NCBI RefSeq assembly: GCF_000257645.1
Contig: NZ_AJHJ01000004.1
Span: 1-64,000 of the forward strand
Source of the DNA: Serratia sp. M24T3
GTDB lineage: Bacteria > Pseudomonadota > Gammaproteobacteria > Enterobacterales > Enterobacteriaceae
Direction of reading: 5' to 3'
DNA length: 64,000 nt
The position numbers and the translations under genes are program-made. Of the stretch, positions 38,391 to 47,130 are shown one piece after another. The notes under the pieces are model-generated. The model did no database searches, was not told the origin of the DNA, and worked only from the letters and a program-made list of their open reading frames with translations. Position 1 is the first letter of the stretch; the number at the start of each line of letters is the position of its first letter.

Positions 38391-40235
38391 TCAGGCGTTT
38401 TTGGCAGCGGTTGATTTCAGATGCTCGACATAGCTTCTCCAGCCGCCGAACGAGGTCACATCAGTGGCACTGGCAATCGCCCACGGCTCGCAGATAAAGC
38501 CTTTCACGCTGCGACCATCGGCCAGTTGCAGGATACCAATGCCCAGCGGAGCAGGGATTTCAGCCACAAATTCGCCAAAGCGCGCCAGTGGAATGTCCCA
38601 CAGTTCAACAATAATGCTGCTACCGCCTTCGGCCTTCACCAGGCCCGGTTTCGGCGGCTGGGTGTTGGCGAGGGCATAGAGTTTGTAATCGTTGGCAGTG
38701 CGGGTTTGCTCGACGCGAACGGCGTTGCGAGTCGTCAGCTGGAAATTCAGCGGCATGCCGGTGAGATGTGCGCCAACGACGGCAACGCGGACGTGATCGC
38801 CGCTTGCTGCGACAGGGCCGGTCATCGCGTTGTCGGCATTGAGGGTTTTGCCGGTCGCGCCTAAAGGCAGTGAGAGACTGCGCTGCCACTGGCGGCCAAA
38901 AGCGGCGAGGGCTCCATCGTGCCAGGCTGGGGCAATAAGGGTGATGCCAGATGGCAAACCGTCATCGCGAAGGGTAGCGGGCAGTGCCAGCGCACTCAGG
39001 TCAGCCAGATTAGTGAAATTGGTATAGGTGCCAAACTGCGAGTTAAACAGCACCGGTTCCTGTGCCATCTCTTTGAGGGTGCGGATGGTCGGCGAGGTCG
39101 GCACCACCAGCGCATCGAAACCTTCCAGCGCAAGATTGATTTGGCGGGACAGCTCGGCGCGCAGATATTCTGCTTTCCACGCATCGACAGCGGAATATTT
39201 CAGCCCGTTAGCGACGATGCCGCGCACTACCGGGTCCATCACCTCTGGCGTTTCTTCAAAAATTTTGCCTACCGCCACGGTGCGCTCTGCGACCCATGCA
39301 CCGTAATACAGCTGCTCGGCCAACTCTTTAAATGGCGTAAAGTCGATTTTCACCAGACTGACACCGTTGCTGACCAGCTTATCCAGAGCCTGTTGGAAGG
39401 CTTTTTCAGATTCACGATCGCCAAAAAATTCCAGCGTATCCGGTATGGCGAAGCGCGGCTGGGAAGACATTGCCGCCGGAGCAGTGTGCGGATTGGCCCG
39501 AGAATAGGCGTCTTGTGGATCGTAACCCCCGGCCGCAGTGGCGACCTGATAGGCATCGGCAACGGTAAGGGCGAAAATGGAGACGGCGTCATTCAGGCGG
39601 CAGGCGGGAACTACGCCGCGATTCGACAGCCAGCCTTTGGTTGGTTTGAGGCCGACGATATTATTGAAACCGGCTGGCACGCGACCAGAACCGGCGGTGT
39701 CGGTGCCAAGTGAGAAGGCGACCAGACCGCGTGCCAGTACCGAGGCAGAGCCTGAGCTGGATCCACCGCTAACGTATTCAGGATTAAAGGTATTTTTTAC
39801 CGCGCCGTGAGGGGAGCGGGTGCCGACGAGACCAGTAGCGAACTGATCGAGATTGGTTTTGCCAATCACCACCGCGCCTTTGGCCTTGAGGTTGGCGACT
39901 ACAGCAGCATCTTGCTCGGCAATATATTCGAAAGCCGGGCAGGCGGCGGTGGTCGGCCAGCCCGCGACGTCGATATTATCTTTTACTGCAAACGGTACGC
40001 CAAACAGCGGCAGCGCGGCGAGAGATCCGCCCGACTGATCGCGCAAGGTTTCAAGTTGGGTAATTTGCTCTTCAAGCTGGGCGGGAGTGGCGCGATAAAG
40101 CCAGGCATTATCATCGGCGCTTAAGCTGCCAAGGACGATACCCAATGAACTGCGCAGGCTGTCCGGCGCGCTTTGATAATGGTGTTGCCAATCACGTAAC
40201 TGAAAACCGGTGTAAGGAGTCGATACTGAGGCCAT
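38391..40235 (-). CDS. atzF: Allophanate hydrolase
   Basis: A 614-residue enzyme that splits allophanate into ammonia and CO2, finishing ATP-dependent urea breakdown. The N-terminal amidase-signature domain (1 to about 450) keeps the Ser-Ser-Lys triad: Lys85 in FAVKDNID, Ser159 in VSGGSSSGSAS and Ser183 in TDTAGSGRVPAG. The spacing equals that of AtzF. The C-terminal domain (about 480-614) is the allophanate-hydrolase-specific gamma-glutamylcyclotransferase-like fold. First gene of the atzF-uca-gntR unit, behind a sigma-54 promoter. Confidence 0.92.
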   Translation of the reverse strand: MASVSTPYTGFQLRDWQHHYQSAPDSLRSSLGIVLGSLSADDNAWLYRATPAQLEEQITQLETLRDQSGGSLAALPLFGVPFAVKDNIDVAGWPTTAACPAFEYIAEQDAAVVANLKAKGAVVIGKTNLDQFATGLVGTRSPHGAVKNTFNPEYVSGGSSSGSASVLARGLVAFSLGTDTAGSGRVPAGFNNIVGLKPTKGWLSNRGVVPACRLNDAVSIFALTVADAYQVATAAGGYDPQDAYSRANPHTAPAAMSSQPRFAIPDTLEFFGDRESEKAFQQALDKLVSNGVSLVKIDFTPFKELAEQLYYGAWVAERTVAVGKIFEETPEVMDPVVRGIVANGLKYSAVDAWKAEYLRAELSRQINLALEGFDALVVPTSPTIRTLKEMAQEPVLFNSQFGTYTNFTNLADLSALALPATLRDDGLPSGITLIAPAWHDGALAAFGRQWQRSLSLPLGATGKTLNADNAMTGPVAASGDHVRVAVVGAHLTGMPLNFQLTTRNAVRVEQTRTANDYKLYALANTQPPKPGLVKAEGGSSIIVELWDIPLARFGEFVAEIPAPLGIGILQLADGRSVKGFICEPWAIASATDVTSFGGWRSYVEHLKSTAAKNA

Positions 40236-40238
40236 GAG

Positions 40239-40274
40239 TTGAATTCCATCTAGTACACAAGATTGAATTCATCT
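40239..40274. promoter_or_regulatory. Direct repeat and GntR-like half-sites in the atzF leader
   Basis: TTGAATTCCATCT (40239..40251) and TTGAATTCATCT (40263..40274) are direct repeats. Between them TAGTACACAA (40251..40260) fits the TNGT/ACNA type of FCD-GntR operators when read on the minus strand (TTGT-GT-ACTA). It is a possible autoregulatory site placed over the start of transcription. Confidence 0.4.
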
Positions 40275-40276
40275 AA

Positions 40277-40291
40277 GCAAGCGGCGTGCCA
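40277..40291 (-). promoter_or_regulatory. Sigma-54 promoter of the atzF-uca-gntR operon
   Basis: On the minus strand TGGCAC-GCCGC-TTGC is an exact match to the sigma-54 -24/-12 consensus with GG-N10-GC spacing. Transcription would start near 40265, giving a leader of about 30 bases. An imperfect NtrC-like repeat (TGCACGATAACATGCA, 40341..40356) lies about 85 bases upstream. The 300-base gap 40236..40535 otherwise holds only the small remnant frame at 40471. Confidence 0.8.
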
Positions 40292-40470
40292 TTTTTTAAC
40301 TTTATGATTTTAATGAATATTAAAAAGATGGGCGATAAATTGCACGATAACATGCATCCCCACTGCGGGGCATTTGTACAATTTCAGGGCAACTAATCGG
40401 CGATTTATAAGGGTTTTTGTCATTCAAATGATTTGTAATCAGTGAAGGAGGATTACCCGCTGGTCTTATT

Positions 40471-40572
40471 ATGAATAGCATGGCTCACGACAGGTGGTTC
40501 CGTGAACAGGTTCAAAAGGCCATTGATGACCCACATTATTTCGCTGCTAAATATGCCTGCTCGGTGCCCTGA
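40471..40572 (+). pseudogene. 33-codon frame, possible C-terminal remnant of an antitoxin
   Basis: MNSMAHDRWFREQVQKAIDD is followed by 13 further residues and a stop inside the 3' end of the HD gene. The block HDRWFREQVQKAIDDP resembles the C-terminal tail of some small type II antitoxins as I recall them. An upstream stop at 40429..40431 leaves no room for the N-terminal DNA-binding part. GGAGG lies 22 bases before the ATG, too far to help. Probably decayed. Confidence 0.3.
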
Positions 40573-41126
40573 AACCAGCTGCTGGGGACGTTGTGTGGCG
40601 GCTGGTGGAGGCGTTGCAGGCTGTCATTAATGATGTGTTCTGCCTGTCGCCACAGCGTGGGATCGCCTTCTTTCAACACCGCCAGCAACAAACGCTTTTC
40701 AATCAGGTAAGTTTTAGCGAAATCCGGATCGTGAGTGACCAGCGAACGGAGATTATCGATCAGGTCGGCGAGTTTGATGGTTTTTGCATCGGCAGAAGCT
40801 TTGGCGCTGTGATAGCGGTCGAGATTTTTCTTTTCAATGCGATTGCCCGCGCAGTTGACGCTGACATTGGTCAACATGCCCACTAATTCAGCGACTTGCG
40901 AGCCAAAATGGTTGCTGATGTCATCCAGAGTCGTTGAGGTATCCTCCACGGTATCGTGCAACCAGGCTGCGGCGAGCATTTCTTCAGAATGCGGCACGCT
41001 GCTGACAATATCGGCCACCGCCTGCGGATGCACAATATACGGGTCATTAGTGTATTTTCGCCGCTGATCGATGCTAGCGTGCGCTTTACTGGCATAACGT
41101 CTTGCTTTATCGACTAAGCTGCTCAT
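40536..41126 (-). CDS. Small HD-domain hydrolase of the RelA/SpoT-homologue (MESH1-like) type
   Basis: A 196-residue stand-alone HD phosphohydrolase. The motifs follow the (p)ppGpp hydrolase domain: ARRYASKAHASIDQRRKYTN, YIVHPQAVADIV (first metal His), AAWLHDTVEDT (HD pair) and TIKLADLIDNLRSL (distal Asp). No synthetase domain is present. It may hydrolyse ppGpp or a related nucleotide. The start MSSLVDKAR follows GAGG; the 52-codon upstream extension is spurious. It is divergent from ohrR. Confidence 0.85.
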   Translation of the reverse strand: MSSLVDKARRYASKAHASIDQRRKYTNDPYIVHPQAVADIVSSVPHSEEMLAAAWLHDTVEDTSTTLDDISNHFGSQVAELVGMLTNVSVNCAGNRIEKKNLDRYHSAKASADAKTIKLADLIDNLRSLVTHDPDFAKTYLIEKRLLLAVLKEGDPTLWRQAEHIINDSLQRLHQPPHNVPSSWFQGTEQAYLAAK

Positions 41127-41200
41127 CGCTTTTCCTCTATCAATACGCCTTGAATTGTTATAGCACGTCGTGCACCAAAAGCACCAATTGTAAATATGCT

Positions 41201-41209
41201 TGCTATAAT
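41201..41209 (+). promoter_or_regulatory. Extended -10 promoter of ohrR
   Basis: TGCTATAAT is an ideal extended -10 element. No good -35 is seen 17 bases upstream. It would start transcription near 41216, about 20 bases before the ohrR ATG. An AATTG-rich stretch just upstream (41185..41194) may be part of an OhrR operator. Confidence 0.5.
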
Positions 41210-41234
41210 ATCGCGCGCTATCTATATTGTGTTC

Positions 41235-41699
41235 ATGAACACAAAAACTGATTCCGACAACACATCGCCATCCATGCTCCATCTCGATCAGCAGATGTGC
41301 TTTGCGCTGTACTCCGCCAATCTGGCGTTGAATAAAGTCTATCGCAAACTGCTTGGCGAGCTTGATCTGACTTATCCCCAGTATCTGGTGATGCTGGTGT
41401 TGTGGCAGCAGGACGAACTGATGGTCTCGGATATCGGTGAAAAGTTATTTCTGGATTCGGCAACGCTGACGCCTTTATTAAAGCGTCTTGAAACTGCCGG
41501 CCTTTTGACTCGCCGCCGTGCGCAGGTCGATGAGCGTCAGGTGATTATCACCCTGACCGATGCGGGACGCGCATTGCAGCAGAAAGCGTTGAGTATTCCT
41601 GAGGCGGTTGCCTGTGCCTCTGAATGCAGCGTTGAAGAAATGACGGCGATCAAGCAACAATTGCAGACCCTGAGGGGCCATCTGCACAAGAAAGCCTAA
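41235..41699 (+). CDS. ohrR: MarR-family organic hydroperoxide sensor OhrR
   Basis: A 154-residue winged-helix repressor inactivated by oxidation of a conserved Cys, here in [15 protein letters not shown]. The HTH region [20 protein letters not shown] and the wing [10 protein letters not shown] are typical. It probably represses ohr, 170 bases downstream on the same strand. The start at 41235 has a poor ribosome binding site; an alternative ATG at 41274 would begin MLHLDQQMC. Confidence 0.9.
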   Translation: MNTKTDSDNTSPSMLHLDQQMCFALYSANLALNKVYRKLLGELDLTYPQYLVMLVLWQQDELMVSDIGEKLFLDSATLTPLLKRLETAGLLTRRRAQVDERQVIITLTDAGRALQQKALSIPEAVACASECSVEEMTAIKQQLQTLRGHLHKKA

Positions 41700-41816
41700 A
41701 AGATTTTGAGTGAGTGAAGGTGCAAGAATTTGCGCCTCTGCTACACTCATAAATATAGCGCACGATTTAATAGCGTATTTCATGAAAGAATGTTTTTATT
41801 TTCCAAATCAAGCATC

Positions 41817-41832
41817 GATTGGTTAGCCAATC
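41817..41832. promoter_or_regulatory. Inverted repeat in the ohr promoter region
   Basis: GATTGG-TTAG-CCAATC lies 37 bases upstream of the ohr start and is a candidate operator for OhrR. Confidence 0.45.
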
Positions 41833-41868
41833 ACAAATAATCGAACTCATCGTTTAAAGGAAATTATT

Positions 41869-42294
41869 ATGTCTATCGAAAAAGTTGTTTATACCGCACA
41901 TGCTACAGCTACCGGTGGTCGTGATGGCCGTGCAACCTCATCAGACGGCGTTCTGGATGTGAAATTGGGTCTGCCAAAAGAAATGGGCGGCGCAGGTGGC
42001 GAAGTTTCCAACCCTGAGCAATTGTTTGCTGCGGGTTACTCGGCCTGCTTCCTCGGCGCGTTGAAACACGTTGCCTCACTGGAAAAAGTACGTATTCCTG
42101 CTGATGCAAAAATTGAAGGCGCAGTCGGTATTGGTGAGATCCCAGGTGGTTTCGGTATCGAAGTCGCGCTGGATATTACCCTGCCAGGTATCGAACGCAG
42201 CGTAGCGGAAACTTTAGTTGAGAAAGCGCATAAGGTTTGCCCTTATTCAAACGCTACTCGCGGCAATATTGACGTGACTCTGACCGTTAAATAA
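41869..42294 (+). CDS. ohr: Organic hydroperoxide resistance protein Ohr
   Basis: A 141-residue thiol peroxidase of the OsmC/Ohr family that reduces organic hydroperoxides. The catalytic pair is the Cys in [15 protein letters not shown] and the Cys in [14 protein letters not shown]. The N-terminus [19 protein letters not shown] is typical of Ohr. The start follows AAAGGAAA. Its own terminator follows. Confidence 0.95.
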   Translation: MSIEKVVYTAHATATGGRDGRATSSDGVLDVKLGLPKEMGGAGGEVSNPEQLFAAGYSACFLGALKHVASLEKVRIPADAKIEGAVGIGEIPGGFGIEVALDITLPGIERSVAETLVEKAHKVCPYSNATRGNIDVTLTVK

Positions 42295-42322
42295 ATCCGT
42301 TAAAAAGTCACAGTTATTATCG

Positions 42323-42348
42323 GGAGGCAAATGCCTCCCTTTTTATTA
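42323..42348 (+). terminator. Terminator of ohr
   Basis: GGGAGGC-AAAT-GCCTCCC followed by TTTTTATT is a classic intrinsic terminator. Confidence 0.95.
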
Positions 42349-42497
42349 TTTTGAGTACTTCAACAAGTAAAATTGTTCTCTTTAGCGGTAAAAATCACCG
42401 TTTTAGCATCAGTTAGCGTGTTTTATAAGCAGTTGACGAAATGGGGCTAAAAAGGGATTGACGGCCACAACCAGCGGCAGTAAGATGCGGCCCAATT

Positions 42498-42574
42498 CGG
42501 CGAGTAGCGCAGCTTGGTAGCGCAACTGGTTTGGGACCAGTGGGTCGGAGGTTCGAATCCTCTCTCGCCGACCA
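42498..42574 (+). tRNA. proM: tRNA-Pro(UGG)
   Basis: A 77-base tRNA with encoded CCA. The acceptor stem CGGCGAG (42498..42504) pairs with CTCGCCG (42564..42570). The anticodon TGG is at 42532..42534 in the loop TTTGGGA, and the T-arm GGAGGTTCGAATCCTC is intact. The sequence agrees with E. coli proM as I remember it. No integrase or att duplication is seen beside it. Confidence 0.97.
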
Positions 42575-42583
42575 CATTTAGAA

Positions 42584-42615
42584 AAACCCGCAAGCTTATG
42601 GCTCGCGGGTTTTTT
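42584..42615 (+). terminator. Terminator after tRNA-Pro
   Basis: AAACCCGC pairs with GCGGGT and the T-run at 42605..42615. The stem extends inward through AAGC/GCTC with one mismatch. Confidence 0.85.
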
Positions 42616-42747
42616 GCTATTTGGCGTATCGCAGGCAGTAACTCCGCTTTCAGCCTTCCCGTAGCTCAAAATTTATTAGCTTTAGTCTGAGAGGGAGCTA
42701 AAAGGCGGAAGATAAATGTTTATCCCCGCCTTATCGACAGCTATCGA

Positions 42748-43173
42748 TTATTTGGCAAACAGCTGGCTCATATCCTTAAATGCCTTGAATTCTAGCGCGT
42801 TACCGCAGGGATCAAGCAGGAACATGGTGGCCTGCTCGCCGACCTGGCCTTTGAAACGCACGTAAGGTTCGATCACGAATTTGATGTTGAAGGACTTCAG
42901 CCTTTCCGCCAGTGCTTCCCATTCTTGCCAGCCCAACACGATACCAAAATGCGGAACCGGCACGTCGTGGCCGTCCACCGGGTTGGTATGCGCAGATTCT
43001 TGCGTCACAGTCTTTGGATGCTCGTGAATCACCAACTGATGACCATAAAAATCAAAATCTACCCAATGCTCACTTGAACGGCCTTCAGCGAGTCCAAAGG
43101 TTTCGCCGTAAAAAGCGCGGCAGGTTGCTAAATCGTAAACTGGAATTGCAAGATGGAACGGACTTAACGCCAT
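42748..43173 (-). CDS. VOC-family (glyoxalase/dioxygenase fold) protein
   Basis: A 141-residue single-domain VOC protein. Candidate metal ligands are the His in [15 protein letters not shown], the His in [10 protein letters not shown] and the Glu in [12 protein letters not shown]. Paired beta-alpha-beta-beta-beta units are evident. The reaction is not known; the family includes glyoxalase I, dioxygenases and fosfomycin-resistance enzymes. It is divergent from a LysR gene that may regulate it. Confidence 0.85.
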   Translation of the reverse strand: MALSPFHLAIPVYDLATCRAFYGETFGLAEGRSSEHWVDFDFYGHQLVIHEHPKTVTQESAHTNPVDGHDVPVPHFGIVLGWQEWEALAERLKSFNIKFVIEPYVRFKGQVGEQATMFLLDPCGNALEFKAFKDMSQLFAK

Positions 43174-43413
43174 GTTATTACTCCTGATCCTCGTGGTAAC
43201 TCAAGTCTGTGCAGCTTTTTCCCGGCAAATCTGAGACGGTTAGATTCATCGGAGATTTACTGGCTTGCCGAACTTAAAGCAGCGCGATAAGACTTCAATG
43301 ACGGAGGAAATGTAAGGTTAGGTTGTGTTCATCCATTCTTATCGATAAAATTTTTAATTAAAAACAAATATTATTGTTGTGATTCATTAATAAAATAGAT
43401 GAGTGGGGCGGCG

Positions 43414-44310
43414 ATGTTACGTGAGCTAAAAACGTTTATTGCAGTAACGCAGGATGGCACCTTCGCTGCCGCCGGCCAGCGCATCGGCCTGACGCAATCG
43501 GCGGTCAGTGCCCAAATCCGAGGGCTGGAAGATTATCTCGGTATGGCGTTGTTTGACCGCACCGGGCGAACCGCCGTGCTCAATGCCGCCGGAAGCCGCG
43601 TGCTGCCTATGGCTGAGCAAATTATCGAGATCTTTGCCAGCATGTCAAAGCCGGAAAGCCTCAGTGATTTTCGTGGGGTGATAAAGATTGGCGCAATTTC
43701 GACTTTTCAGACCGGGCTGCTGCCGAAAGTGCTGGTTAAACTGCATCAGAATGCTCCGGCACTTGAAACCAAGCTCGTTCCGGGTGTGTCTTTCAATCTG
43801 TTAACGCAGGTCGATGCGGGAAATATCGATTTGGCGATTGTTATCAAACCGGGATTTCCTCTGGCCAAGGATTTGCATAGCGAAACCTTGTCTCGCGAGC
43901 CGTTTGTGTTGATTGCACCTTCGAAAACTGCGGGGGATGATTGTTTTACGCTAATTCGGGAACAGCCGTTTATCCGTTACGATCGCACGTCGTTTGGTGG
44001 CCGTATGGTGAGTCAGTTTTTGCGTACCCATCGGCTGGAACCTAAGGTCGCGCTGGAAATCGATGAGATTGATGCAATTGTAAAAATGGTGGAAAGCGGA
44101 TTGGGCGTCGCGCTGGTGCCACTCGCCGGGCTATGGCTTGAAAGAAAAGCAGATTTGCGGGTGATATCGCTGGGCGAATTTACTTTCAACCGGGAGTTGA
44201 TAGTAGTGATGCGCCACGCGAACAGGCAATCGCCGCTGCATATGCTGATTGGGCGATGCCTGCACGAAGTGGCTGAGCAACCCCACATCCACGGATTACG
44301 TGAAGGTTAA
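43414..44310 (+). CDS. LysR-family transcriptional regulator
   Basis: A 298-residue LTTR: N-terminal HTH (MLRELKTFIAVTQDGTFAAA, LTQSAVSAQIRGLEDYLG) and a periplasmic-binding-protein-like effector domain (about 90-295). The ATG at 43414 fits the family start; an ATG five codons earlier lacks a ribosome binding site. It is divergent from the VOC gene, a possible target. Confidence 0.88.
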   Translation: MLRELKTFIAVTQDGTFAAAGQRIGLTQSAVSAQIRGLEDYLGMALFDRTGRTAVLNAAGSRVLPMAEQIIEIFASMSKPESLSDFRGVIKIGAISTFQTGLLPKVLVKLHQNAPALETKLVPGVSFNLLTQVDAGNIDLAIVIKPGFPLAKDLHSETLSREPFVLIAPSKTAGDDCFTLIREQPFIRYDRTSFGGRMVSQFLRTHRLEPKVALEIDEIDAIVKMVESGLGVALVPLAGLWLERKADLRVISLGEFTFNRELIVVMRHANRQSPLHMLIGRCLHEVAEQPHIHGLREG

Positions 44311-44343
44311 TCCCTTTTCAGGATGTGGATGAGGGGCGGTGGA

Positions 44344-45879
44344 TCAGCCTTCTTCTGTTTCATCCACCAGTTTGTGCGCCTGTTTCAACGTCAAATCATG
44401 CTGCATTTGCAGTAAAAGCTTGCCGGTAGTGCGTTCACGACCGGTTGCGACTACGCCAACCAGATGATTTTTCAGGCCATACAGCACGACAAAATCCTGA
44501 TCTTCAAGTGAACCGATAATCTCGATTTTGTCCCATCGCTGTGGGTTGCCCAAATGCTCGAAACGAGTGCCGAAGTGCTGAGTCCAGAAAAAGGGAACGC
44601 GATCAAAGGCTTCGTGTTCGCCAATCATGTTTTTAGCCGCTGTACGCCCTTGCTGTTGAGCCACGCGCCAGTGTTCGATGCGCGTAGACTTGCCGTCCAG
44701 CGGGAAACTGGCAATGTCGCCAACCGCATAGATATCTTCGGCAGCGCGTAGATATTCATCGACCTGCAAACTGCCGTCATCGTTAAGCGGTAAATCGTGA
44801 ACAAATGAGGTCACGGGTTCGACACCCGTTGCCAACAGTACGACGTCGGTTTTTACGCTGGAACCGTCTTTCAATTTTACCGCTTCTACCCGACGATCGC
44901 CGCTAAAGCCTACTACCTCGCCATCGATAAATTCAACGCCGTTATGTTCATGCAACGCACGGAAATATTGCGCAATTTTCTCGCCGAACTGTGTTTCAAA
45001 CGGCAGTGGATGAGGAGCAATTACCTTGATGGCGATATCACGTTTGCGCAGCGCCGCGGCCATTTCCATGCCGATAAAGCTGTTACCGATAATCACCAGC
45101 TGCTTTAACTCATCGACGGCACAAAGCAGCGTTTTCTCCTGCTGCAAATTACGTAAAACGTGGATCCCGCTCAGTGCACCGCCGGGCAGTTCAGGGCGTT
45201 TAGGCGATCCACCGGTGGCAATCAGCAATTTTTTGAAAGACACGTGCTGCTGGTTGGCCAGAAGCAGTTTTTTCTTTTTGCGATCAATGCTGGTGACCGT
45301 GCTGACGATACGTTGCACGTTTTTCTTGCTAAAGGCGCCATCGTCGAGCAAGGAGGGAACGTCAGAAACATCCATGCTGCCGTCGGGCACAAATTTAGTC
45401 AGTGCGGTACGATCGTATGCGGCATTTTTTTCCTGATCGATAACCACGATTCTGCCGTGATAACCACTTTCTTCAAGGGTGCTCAGCGCGGCACTACCCG
45501 CTGCACCCGAACCCAGAATGACTATCTGATCGCTGTCATCACCGGCTTGCAGGTGAGTATGCTGACTCACTCCATCAGGGTCGACCATCACTACTCCGCC
45601 GCTGATTTTCACCGCGTACTGTTTTAAACCTTCGAGCGCAGGTGGCTGCTCCAGGCTGCCATCGTTAAGATCAAACACGGCTTTGTGCCAAGGGCAAACC
45701 AGCTTACCTTCACACACAGCGCCTTCGGCCAGTGGCGCACCTGCATGCGGGCAATTTGCCTGATACGCATGCACGCTGTCGTCCTGACGGACCAGCACGA
45801 TTTTGGTGTCGTCGATTTCTACCTGTTTAAGCTGATTGTTCCCCAGCTCCGAGAGCTTGATTGCTTTTTTAAATGCCAC
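44344..45879 (-). CDS. Rieske [2Fe-2S] / FAD-NAD(P) oxidoreductase fusion (AIFM3-like)
   Basis: A 511-residue flavoprotein. An N-terminal Rieske-type domain (about 5-105) has the cluster ligands in NCPHAGAPL and VCPWHKAVFDL. A pyridine-nucleotide disulfide oxidoreductase-type domain follows, with FAD motif VILGSGAAGSAALSTLEE, NAD motif VIIGNSFIGMEMAAAL and second FAD motif DIYAVGDIASF. Similar proteins serve as reductases for oxygenases or act in redox defence. The start is GTG at 45879 behind AAGGAG; the longer frame upstream lacks one. Confidence 0.88.
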   Translation of the reverse strand: MAFKKAIKLSELGNNQLKQVEIDDTKIVLVRQDDSVHAYQANCPHAGAPLAEGAVCEGKLVCPWHKAVFDLNDGSLEQPPALEGLKQYAVKISGGVVMVDPDGVSQHTHLQAGDDSDQIVILGSGAAGSAALSTLEESGYHGRIVVIDQEKNAAYDRTALTKFVPDGSMDVSDVPSLLDDGAFSKKNVQRIVSTVTSIDRKKKKLLLANQQHVSFKKLLIATGGSPKRPELPGGALSGIHVLRNLQQEKTLLCAVDELKQLVIIGNSFIGMEMAAALRKRDIAIKVIAPHPLPFETQFGEKIAQYFRALHEHNGVEFIDGEVVGFSGDRRVEAVKLKDGSSVKTDVVLLATGVEPVTSFVHDLPLNDDGSLQVDEYLRAAEDIYAVGDIASFPLDGKSTRIEHWRVAQQQGRTAAKNMIGEHEAFDRVPFFWTQHFGTRFEHLGNPQRWDKIEIIGSLEDQDFVVLYGLKNHLVGVVATGRERTTGKLLLQMQHDLTLKQAHKLVDETEEG

Positions 45880-46038
45880 GACATGCTCCTTATCTTTTCT
45901 GTGTGGTTGTTTATTCAACAAAGACCCTACAAAAAGCAGGACAGTATTAAGCCTAGCAGTCATGCCGAGGTATGCCACGCTAGTGGCTGGGATTAGGAGG
46001 AATCGGAAGCGGTGGAGAAAATTCGTTTCTTAAACAGC

Positions 46039-46944
46039 TTATTGCTGCAGCCGTTGTTGTAATAGATCGACAAAACTGGAGACTGCCTTAGGCAGGGTTC
46101 GGCCTGCCAGGGTGTGCAGTTCCATGTTTAAAGAATTCATATCACGATCAGAAATGGGGATTGCCACCAGTTTGTAGGTTTCAAGATAGTGTCGAACCAA
46201 TAATTCAGTGGAAAAAATGATCCCGCCATTCAAACTGGCAAAAGATAGCAGCGAGATCATCGACGTTGTGGTGAAAGTTGGCTCAATGAGCAAACCCTGG
46301 CGACTACAGCAGGCATCAATCACGCTGCGCATCATGATTTCACGCGTCGGCATGCCCAGTGAGTAACCTGCAAGCTGTGAGAGGCGCAAACTCTGCTTTC
46401 CAGCCAACGGATGTGCCTGATTCATGACTGCATAAATCGGCGCGCTTCGGCGACACTGCACGTTGATATTTGGCTCGGGCGTTTGGCTAAAAGTCAGGCC
46501 GATATCGGTTTCCCCTTCGAGAAGCCGCCGGGTAACTTCTTTAGCATTGACCACATCAAGATGAAAATGAATGCCGGTGTAACGCTCACGGAATTCGCTA
46601 ATCGCCTGCGGCAGAAAATCGATCGAAAATCCGGTGGTGCTGGCCATTCGCACCTCGCCGCGCCTCATACCCTGTAATTCTATGATTTCATTGCTGACGC
46701 GCTCGGTTTCGAGCTGATTTTTGAATGCATAGGCGGCCAATAGCTCGCCTGCGGCGCTGGGGATCATGCCGCGCTTGCGTCGTTCAAACAGCTGAGTATT
46801 CAGGCTGGCTTCGAGTCCGCTGATTTGGCGGCTGATGGCAGAACCGGCAACGTTTAGTTTAATGGCTGCCTCACTAATCGACCCGCAGCGCACGACTTCC
46901 AGAAAATAGCGGATGGCCGTGTCCTGAAGAATACGTGAGCTCAT
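46039..46944 (-). CDS. LysR-family transcriptional regulator
   Basis: A 301-residue LTTR with HTH TAIRYFLEVVRCGSISEAAI, then AGSAISRQISGLEASLN, and an effector-binding domain. It is divergent from the MFS transporter at 47131 and is therefore the probable regulator of the MFS-amidase-RidA-oxidase cluster. The inducer is not known. Confidence 0.9.
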   Translation of the reverse strand: MSSRILQDTAIRYFLEVVRCGSISEAAIKLNVAGSAISRQISGLEASLNTQLFERRKRGMIPSAAGELLAAYAFKNQLETERVSNEIIELQGMRRGEVRMASTTGFSIDFLPQAISEFRERYTGIHFHLDVVNAKEVTRRLLEGETDIGLTFSQTPEPNINVQCRRSAPIYAVMNQAHPLAGKQSLRLSQLAGYSLGMPTREIMMRSVIDACCSRQGLLIEPTFTTTSMISLLSFASLNGGIIFSTELLVRHYLETYKLVAIPISDRDMNSLNMELHTLAGRTLPKAVSSFVDLLQQRLQQ

Positions 46945-46963
46945 GAATGTGGGGCCTCAAAGT

Positions 46964-47000
46964 TTGCCGTTTCGGCAATGAAGTGTTCAAAAAGTTGAAC
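46964..47000. promoter_or_regulatory. Two inverted repeats in the LysR/MFS divergent region
   Basis: TTGCCG-TTT-CGGCAA (46964..46978) and GTTCAA-AAAG-TTGAAC (46985..47000) lie next to each other, 20-56 bases upstream of the LysR start. The first has the T-N11-A character of an LTTR recognition site. Likely regulator binding sites. Confidence 0.55.
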
Positions 47001-47130
47001 TGGAAGTATGGCTGAGGGCTGGATAGGATGCAATCAGGCCTAAAAAGGTCAATTAATAATAAAATCATGCAGCATTGCTTGGGTCGACTGTTAAATCAAA
47101 ACGGGTTCTTATTTCATCCGCACGGAGAAA

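Noticed and set aside
42498-43400. Genomic island at tRNA-Pro
   Set aside because: No integrase, no repeat of the tRNA 3' end and no compositional jump were seen downstream.
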